Shown here piece by piece: positions 22,101-31,100 of a stretch of DNA of 64,000 nucleotides (its first letter is position 1; each line of letters opens with the position of its first letter). Both the position numbers and the translations under genes were made by a program. This DNA is from Reticulitermes speratus (lineage: Eukaryota; Arthropoda; Insecta; Blattodea; Rhinotermitidae), in contig JAJKFL010000039.1 in NCBI GenBank assembly GCA_021186555.1, positions 40,930,610 to 40,994,609 on the forward strand, written 5' to 3'. The notes below the pieces were generated by a model that was given only the letters and a program-made list of their open reading frames with translations, did no database searches and was not told where the DNA came from.

Positions 22101-25100
22101 TATGCTCTGCCACTGCTTGGATGTTCAGTTGCTGGTCTCTGAAGACAGCAATAAAACCATTGCTTTGCTTATGGTACTGTGCAATAGTATACCTTTATTC
22201 ATTTACCAAAGGATACTATTGTAACATTGGGTTTAAAGGCCGTTTTGATTTGTGAGTGCTTCCATTCCCCCCCAGATAAATAAAGCACTGTATGAAAGTA
22301 AGTAAAAGTGAACATGGAGTATTATGCCGGTGAAACTAGCTTGAAGATTCCTTGCTTCTGGGACGTGACACTGTTCTGTTGGGTGCATTGTTTCTATAGT
22401 TTCAAAGGATCATAATGACTTCAGGGTCAAGCAATCCAATGAGGCACTGTGATCCTTCAGAATGTCTGCAATCACTCATCCAATGACACAGCAGCACAGC
22501 CTAGAAGACTGGAATCTTCAACAGCACTGCTGTAAGAAATTTTAATCTTGCAAATAGTAGCATTGCTACCAGTAGAGTCTCCCAAGCCGGACAGATCAAG
22601 AGGGTAGGAACCTGACAAAGAGAGATGCCTAGGAGATGGGAAATTCATAAAAACTCCCCTGATGCCAGAAGCAGTGACATCAGTAGTGACTTGAAGCACA
22701 GAGCAAATGATGCTCGAGATGGTTCATGATCGTGTAGCAACAGGCGTGACCAGAGTGGTCTGAACGGCCGCTGTACTGCAATGTGGAAAGCAAATGGAAA
22801 AACTACCACATTATTACTTTTCCTGGATAGTCTCTTTCAGAAACAGAGACAAATGCGAGATGCTTCCTCTGGAGACAAAACAATCCCGAAGTAAACTACC
22901 CCCCATTAGGATCTCCGGGGGGGGAGTGTTTCTAGGGGAGACACCATGCAGTAAGAGTTACAGCAATGAATACAGACAAAAAGAAATAGTAAATCCATGG
23001 GGCAGAGTCCTTGTGAGGAGCTAAATGTCACATAGCCAATCAAGAAATTTTACACCTTTCATGGAATTCAGAGGTTCATGATCATGTTCACAAGAGCCTG
23101 CCATTGGTCTGTATCCTGAGCCAGATGAATGCAGTCCATATACTTACACCCTATTTCTTTAATACCCATTTTAACTCTTAGTCTCTCCATATATTTACAG
23201 CAGATTGCTGCTTGGCCCACAACTACTAACAGGAATCTACCATCTTGTAGTTCATACTTGGGCAGTATTTCTGTCACCTTATATACAGACCTGGTTCTGA
23301 TTTTTGACCAAACAAATTCACTAGTTGAAGGGTTCATAACTCCTACCGCGTGGTGTCTCCTGTAGAAACACTCCACCCCTGGAGATCTGAATGAGAGAGT
23401 AGTTTACCTCGGGATTGTTTTGCTCCAGAGGAAGCATCTCGCATTTGTCTCTGTTTCTGGAAGAGACTATCCAGGAAAAGTAATAATGTGGTAGTTTTTT
23501 GAAGGGTTTGTATGAGTACTTATATGTTAAAGAAAATTTATAATGAAAATTAGAGGTTTTCTTAGCAGTGATAGTGGGACTGCAGTCATCATGTTGAGAC
23601 TGTGAGAACAAAAGGGTTAGGTTGATTTTGTTATTAATAAATATGATGTGGTGTTTGTTCTGAAATCATCCGTTTCCAAGGACTTATATTGTAATAGGTT
23701 TATACAAGCTTGTGATGCTGCTGTTCATTATATGTGTAAATCTGTGCATGTGCGCTGCTTTGTGAAAGTTCAATTTTTCATGGCGGTGGTCTTTGAGATA
23801 TGAAACCGTGTTGTCTTGTGTGTGGTTAGCAACGTTTGGAGGAACCTGCTACCTTCTTCACAGTAGAATATGTAAGCAGCAGGTTCCTATGAAACATTGA
23901 TCATGACATGCAAGACAAGACAGTACCGTAACCCAAAAGACCACACAGCATTACAGTAGAACCCGCATAAGAAGTTTTCCCCTGTAAGAAGTCAGATTTT
24001 TAAAGTCCTGAAATCCTATTGCTTTTAATAAGCTTCCCTCTTAATAAGTCTTCCCGCTTAAGGAGTCCCTAATCCTCTGGTCCCTTGAAAGACTTCTTAA
24101 CAGGGTTCTACTGTATATATGCAGCTGTTTGTTGTGTGATGCTTCCTATTTTGCTTTTTCTCTTTTGTAGTTGGAGTTATGAGATTGAAACGGTCACTCA
24201 TGTCACAAGAGACTTACAAATTCATCGCAAATCATCCATTTATTTTCTTTATCCATGAAAGACGGACAGACCTGACATTATTCATAGGAAGATACATGAA
24301 ACCGACAGCGGTAGTTGTGCACCACAGTGAACTGTGATTGTGCGTCTGTTTTGAATTGGTACTTGGTTGAGGTGGATCACGTTCGCAGTGCAAGTGTTGG
24401 TCGTTACAGGCTATTAATGTGTTGTCATGCATATTTATATCAGTGAGTGATGCTGGCAAGCCTATACAAGTGGCTTTGTAAGTTTCAAGTTGTGTTACCA
24501 CTTTATTTTGAATGAGGTGACGACCTTCAGCCGAAAAGGCTGGTGGTACTGCTGTCATGAAGATGGGCTGCTCCATAATGTGTAAGTTTACTTCATGGGA
24601 GTTTTGTCTGGGAACCTCACGTTACATAACAGAATAAGTTTCATTACTACCAGAACTTGGAGGTGGACATTGGGCCGTTGTTATGCATGTCTGTAAGGTA
24701 GTAATTGTGATGGTTTATTTAAAGGAGGAAAAGCCCACATTTGTACACTCTTGTGTCTTGTGTGTTGCAGTTTTCAACTCCTGAGTGCTTTGTTGGCTTT
24801 TCTTGATGTATCATATGGGAGGTGTTACTAAACTTTAGTACAAATTATGAATATGGATGTTCTCCAGCCAAACATTCCTTGTATTTTGCTTAATGCATTG
24901 GCACTGGAATAAATGCCTTGTGATCTGCAGCAATCTGGAATTTAAATAGGGGCTGGATAATTATATAACATTCGGTGATTCGAGCATGACGCCATGCATT
25001 ACAAATATATAATGTTCGGTACCAAAGTGTTCAAGATATAAACAGGCCTCGTTAAATATAGTGTGGTTCGGAAGGTGTCTGTGAAACTTTGTGGGCGTAT

Positions 25101-28100
25101 TAATACAACAGTTTTGAATATTAAATGGGTCCAGCTCAGTAAGATGAAGGAATTGTTGCAGTTTAAATGTGGAATAAATAAAGGAACCCCAAATTTTATT
25201 AAATTTGGGCAAAATTAACAGGCAATTTATGTGGAGACCTAAGTACGGGTTATGGTTGCCGGTGACATTAAATTGCCATAAAAACTCTCCCTTTGAGTGA
25301 AGTGGTATCATGCTGTTAGGATAGCCGAGGATGTGTAGAGATTTACGTGAATGTGCCACTATGTTACATTATGTGTGAATTGCCTACCTTGTTTATTCTT
25401 ACCTCATGAAATAGTCAGAAAGTACATATGAGTATGACGACACTAAACTGGCATGTTGCACTCAGACTAGGTAGTAGTTTTGAATGGAAACAGAAGGTGC
25501 CAGTGGAAGAAATGCTTCAGTCAGTCGTGTCCACCTAAAAAAAAGTTCCTTCGTATATGATCCCTGCATAGTATATTGTGAGATTTGGGTTCTCATGGTG
25601 GTGACTATAGTTATAATGGTCTTGTGGGATGTGATACCATATAGTGTGGTAGATTTGTGCCGATGTTTTAATGGAAGCTGCTGTCTCCATCAGACGGGGC
25701 CTTCTGCAAGACTGCATGACATCACAGGCCAGAAGCCAGCCAGGATCTTCAAAATGTATTCTTATTCTGACATCTTAATATTAAGACAGTGTCTCAGTAA
25801 GTAAGGTTAGGCATTCGAGATTTGAGATTCTCACAGCTTTGTGTCTGAGGATGCAGGTCTTCTGGGATGTGAGACTGTGTTGGGTGAGTTGTGAGTCGGG
25901 AACTACTTGACTTCCCAAGGTTAGCTATTTCTGACGTAAGTTATTTTTCAACAAGGTCCTGTATAAAAGTTTCAGTGGGCTTTATTATAGCTGTCACTAT
26001 AAGTATTGTGTGATTCTCTTGAAGTTATAATCCATTTCCATAACATTTGCCCTAAATGCCGCAGTATATCGAGTGGCCGTAAATCAAAATACTGATAATA
26101 GGGAATTTTTGTTAATAGAATTTCATGGGCACTGAGTGAGGGTGGTGCTATATCAGGGCCTGACTATATTTTTTAAAAATTTGGCACAAACACTATTTTA
26201 AAATTTTGCAGTAATATCAAACATTTTCATGCTAGCCATATTTTTGTATTATTAACAAAACTGTATTAAGAAGGAAGGAACAGGATTGGTCACTTGATTC
26301 AATATTGGAGTTAGGCAGCACACACACACACCCACACACAGTATGATAGTACTTTGAAACAGGACATCACATTCCTTCCCGGACCTTTGTAGTTAACTAC
26401 ATGTAATCATCGTCTCATTGTGCAGTAAGTAACAAGGGATCCTTAAAGAAAGTACATTTTAAGGCTGCAGGCACACTAAATGAAGAAAATCAAGTCTGAA
26501 TTGCTAAGAAACGGCCAAGACGGACCTGTTCATTTGCATAATTTGCGCATACCCGTCACACTGTTTCAGTCGCTCGAAGCTTCAGCACTTGCCAGCATAC
26601 ACAATGTAGTTGTAGAAATGTGACCTGGTACAGTTGCATTCCTCCTTTTATTTATCTTCCTAACTTCAGTGTTTGACTGTTGGTGTGTAGCAACATCAGC
26701 AGTTAAACACTTTAAATTTAATATCTGTGCTCACAGGTATATGAATAATTTTGCCATAAAATCATCCATTCTCGATAGAGACATTCCAGACAGATTAGTG
26801 AACAAAACACACGGTAAGATGGACGTCTTCTGGGATATGATGCTGCATCGTTGTGCAAGCATTTCCCATTGTTTCACCTTCAGGGCCAAGCTGATGTGAC
26901 AGCTTGACCCGTAACTTGAAAGCACTGCGGTTCTTCAAAACATAGGACCTACTGACCCAGTGACACAACTTTACATCCCAGAAGACTTAAAGAATGCAGC
27001 AACAAAACTGTGAGAATGAAAAATCTCACAAAACAAAGAGTAGCTTACTCTGGATAATGAAATAAATTACAAATCATGTCATTCAGTCACTGCATGAAGA
27101 AGGAGCTGTAGCATTTGATGACTTTGTCTTGCTTCCCAGCTGCTGTTTTTATGTTGTGCTCTGCACCGATGTCTCGGGGACAACGATTTATTGCCGACCA
27201 TCCATTCGTCTTTGTGATCAAGCACATCGAATTGGGAATTGTGTTGTTTGCTGGGCGATTGTCACATGTTTAGATATTGCAGGTAAAAGGTGTGTAGTGT
27301 GATATGTTTTGCTTCTGTCTAAGCAGCATGAATTTTGTTGTAGCTTAAAAGATGAAAGAAATGCACATGGTACGTACTTAAAAAACAGTTCCTTGCAGAG
27401 TTCATAGGGCCTGCCTTTGTATTTTATTTCAGTCGTACAGATCTTGTGTTGAGGATTCAAGTTTTCTGGGATGTGAGGGAAGTGACACTGCATTGTTGTG
27501 TAGGTAGTACCAACACTTTTAAGGCACTCTGATTCATTAAAATATCAGGAATACTCACATCACATTCGTGAAGACTTGAATGTTTAGGAGTGCTGCTGTG
27601 AGAACGAAAAATCTCAAAGCAAATGGTAGCTTATTCACTTGTAGACTAATAAAAATAATTACAGATGATCACTAACAGTAAATGTGTGAAGGAACGAGCT
27701 GTACCACATGAGTTTTTCTTCTTACTTCCCAGCTGTCGTGTTTGTACCATGCTGCTTGCCAGTATCTCCCCATCAGTTCATTGTCAACCATCCATTTGTC
27801 TTTGTGATCGAGAACATCGAATTGGGAATTGTGTTGTTTGCTGGGCGATTGTCACATGTTTAGATTGTACAGGTAAAAGCTGTGTAGTGTGATATGTTTT
27901 TGCTTCCGTGTAAACACCACAAATTTCTTTGTAGCATAAAAGATGAAATACATATTTAAAAAGCAGTTTCTTGGACAGCTCATAAGGCCTACTTTTGTAT
28001 TGTAGATTGTCATTTGAACATATCTTACATTAGCATTCAAGTCTTGTGGGATGTGACGCTGTATCATTGGGTGAGTAGTTCCCAGCGTTTCTAAGGCACT

Positions 28101-31100
28101 ACGATCCTTCAAAATGTCAGCAACTACTGACCCAACATCACAGTGTCACATCCCAGAAGACTTGAATGTTCAGTAATGCCACTGCGAGAACAAAAATCTC
28201 ACAAAACAATGGGCGCATTTACTTGTAGGCTAATAAAGACAATTACTAGCTGTCACTGCATGAAAAAGAGGGCTCTTAACATTTGATGAGTCTTTGTTCT
28301 TGCTTCACAGCTGTGGTGTTTGCAAAAAACTGCATGCAGATGTCTCCCCATCAGTTCATTGCCAACCATCCATTTGTCTTTGTGATTGAGAACATCGAAT
28401 TGGGAATTGTGTTGTTTGCTGGGCGATTGTCACATGTTTAGATATTGCAGGTAAAAGCTGTGTAGTGTGATATGTTTTTGCTTCCGTGTAAACACCACAA
28501 ATTTCTTTGTAGCATAAAAGATGAAATACATATTTAAAAAGCAGTTTCTTGGACAGCTCATAAGGCCTACTTTTGTATTGTAGATTGTCATTTGAACATA
28601 TCTTACATTAGCATTCAAGTCTTGTGGGATGTGACGCTGTGTCATTGGGTGAGTAGTTCCCAGCGTTTCTAAGGCACTACGATCCTTCAAAATGTCAGCA
28701 ACTACTGACCCAACATCACAGTGTCACATCCCAGAAGACTTGAATTTTCAGTAATGCCACTGCGAGAACAAAAATCTCACAAAACAATGGGCGCATTTAC
28801 TTGTAGGCTAATAAAGACAATTACTAGCTGTCACTGCATGAAAAAGAGGGCTCTTAATATTTTATGAGTCTTTGTTCTTGCTTCACAGCTGTGGTGATTG
28901 CACGATACTGCATGCAGATGTCTCCCCATCAGTTCATTGCCAACCATCCATTTGTCTTTGTGATTGAGAACATCGAATAGGGAATTGTGTTGTTTGCTGG
29001 GCGATTGTCACATGTTTAGATATTGCAGGTAAAAGCTGTGTAGTTTGATATGTTGTGCTTCTGTCTAAGCAGCATGAATTTTGTTGTAGCTTAAAAGTTG
29101 AAAGAAATGCACATGGTACGTACTTAAAAAACAGTTCGTTGCAGAGTTTATAGGGCCTGCTTTTGTATTACAGATTTGCGTTTGTGCAGATCTTGTGTTG
29201 GCGGGCCGGGATAGCGCAGTCGATATAGCGACTCACTGCGGGCTGGGCGGTCCGGGTATCGAATCCCGGTGGGGGCGAGATTTTCCGCACCTGTCCAGGC
29301 CAGCCCTGGGGCCCACCCAGCCTCTTATGCAATGGGTACCGGCTCTCTTTCCCGGGGGTAAAGCGGCCGGGGCGTGGAGTTGACCACCCACTCCCATCTA
29401 GCGCTGAGGTTAAAGAAAGAGTAGAACTATACCTCTACTCCCCTTCTGGGCCTTCATTGCCTGTTCTAGGGAGAATTTTTACAGATCTTGTGTTGATTCA
29501 AGTCATCTGCATAATTGGATGAGTAGTTTCCAGTGTTTTGAAGGATTGTGTCGCGTTCGTCTCTGAGGGTTAAGCTGTCCAAGAAGAATGAAACTTTCAG
29601 ATGTGGAGCTTGAGTCCATGTTTGACACTTAAAGATGAAGGCAGTACAGTCCTTCAAAATGTCAGCAACACCACTGTGAGATCAAAAAGTCTTAAAAAGT
29701 AAAGGGTAGCACATTCACTTGTAGTCTGATAAAATTAATTACTAGCTGTCACTGCATGAAAAAGGAGGAGCTCTTAACATTTGTTGAGTCTTCCTCCTTG
29801 CTTCCCAGCAGCTGCGTTTGTAGTGTTCGGTGGTGGGCGGATGCCTCGCCGACAACAGTTTGTTGCCAACCATCCATTCTTCTTTGTGATCGAGAACATG
29901 AAATTGGGAATTGTGTTGTTTGCTTGGCGATTGTCACATGTTTAGATATTGCAGGTAAAAGCTGTGTAGTGTGATATGTTTGTGCTTCTGTCTAAGCAGC
30001 ATGAATTTTGTTGTAGCTTAAAAGTTGAAAGAAATGTACATGGTACATACCTGGAAAACAGTTCTTTGCAGAGTTTGTAAGGCCTACTTTTGTATTGTGA
30101 ATTTTCAGTCATACAAATCTTGTGTTGCGGATTCAAGTCATCTGCGTCATTGGGTGAGTAGTTGCCAGTGTTTTGAAGGATTGTCACCTTCATCTCCAAG
30201 GGTTAAGCAGTTCAATATGTATGAAACTTTCAGTGTGGAGCTTAAGTCCATGTTTAATACTTGGAGGTGAAGGCACTGCAGTCCTTCAAAATGTCGGGCA
30301 CTGCTCACCGACCGACACATTACCAAATCCCTAAGGACGTCAATATCCAATAGGACTGCTGTGAGAACCTCAAAATGTTGCGTTGTCTTATTCACTTGAT
30401 GTAAATTTAGAATTTAACAATGAAATGTAATTTGGATTTGTGTGTGTGTGTTGGTGGGTGGTCATTTCATATCCTAGTCAGGTAGGTGTTTTTCAGTATT
30501 TGGGATTGCAATTATAAGTGTCAGCTATGGTGCTCTAAGAACTGCTTCTGTGGTGGTAATGTGCTTTCTCTTTGAATTATGTAGCACACTGTATGGAGTT
30601 CACATCCTGTTGGTGTTTTATAGCAGGAATGGTATTCGGCATTGCAGTGTCAACATTTTGTAACTGACCACCTATTTGGGTTTGTACTTGAGCAACAGAC
30701 CGTTGTTATTTGTTGGAAGGTTCTCAGATTGTGTTTAGCTGTCAGTAAAATGACTTGTGCATGTGTGCATGCGTTGCATGAGCCATGTAAGAACTGTGCA
30801 AGTGAGTATGAAGCTTTGCAGTTGATAGCAATTAATTCTGACTGGCAAGTCTACATACCTTTTTGGCACCTTTTTTGATGTCCTATTATAGCATTTACAT
30901 GATTTTTAAAGGCATTTTTTTCACCAAAAGAAACACCTGTGCCCCTTACATGTGTAATTCCCCCTAAGCTGATGATCACCAAATGTTAGGTGAGAAACTA
31001 AAATTTGTGATGTATACAAAGACTGTACTTCAGTGTTCCTCTGGAATATTGGTAACCGACAATCTGTCTGACTGCAAGGTGTAGCATCCGAGAAGGCAGC

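Larger units (their letters stand above)
26826..30740 (+). repeat. tandemly duplicated cassette units carrying C2-C7
   Basis: The unit is about 580-640 bp: a GGGATGTGAC foldback repeat, then AT-rich intron, then a terminal exon. Foldback copies sit 155-300 bp upstream of every cassette C2-C7 (about 26826, 27466, 28045, 28625, 29505, 30140). Acceptors of C2, C3, C4 and C5 are 593, 578 and 578 bp apart. The C5-C6 step is 920 bp because a 281-bp SINE sits between them. The units around C4 and C5 are nearly identical for more than 500 bp, a very recent duplication. Confidence 0.88.

Noticed and set aside
26669..26899. additional serpin cassette before C2
   Set aside because: It contains an isolated catccatt, but the surrounding codons do not match the serpin loop or strand 5B and there is no acceptor in phase.
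30642..30878. independent 78-codon gene
   Set aside because: It is the shifted frame of degenerate serpin cassette C7 ([14 protein letters not shown]) running on into intron.
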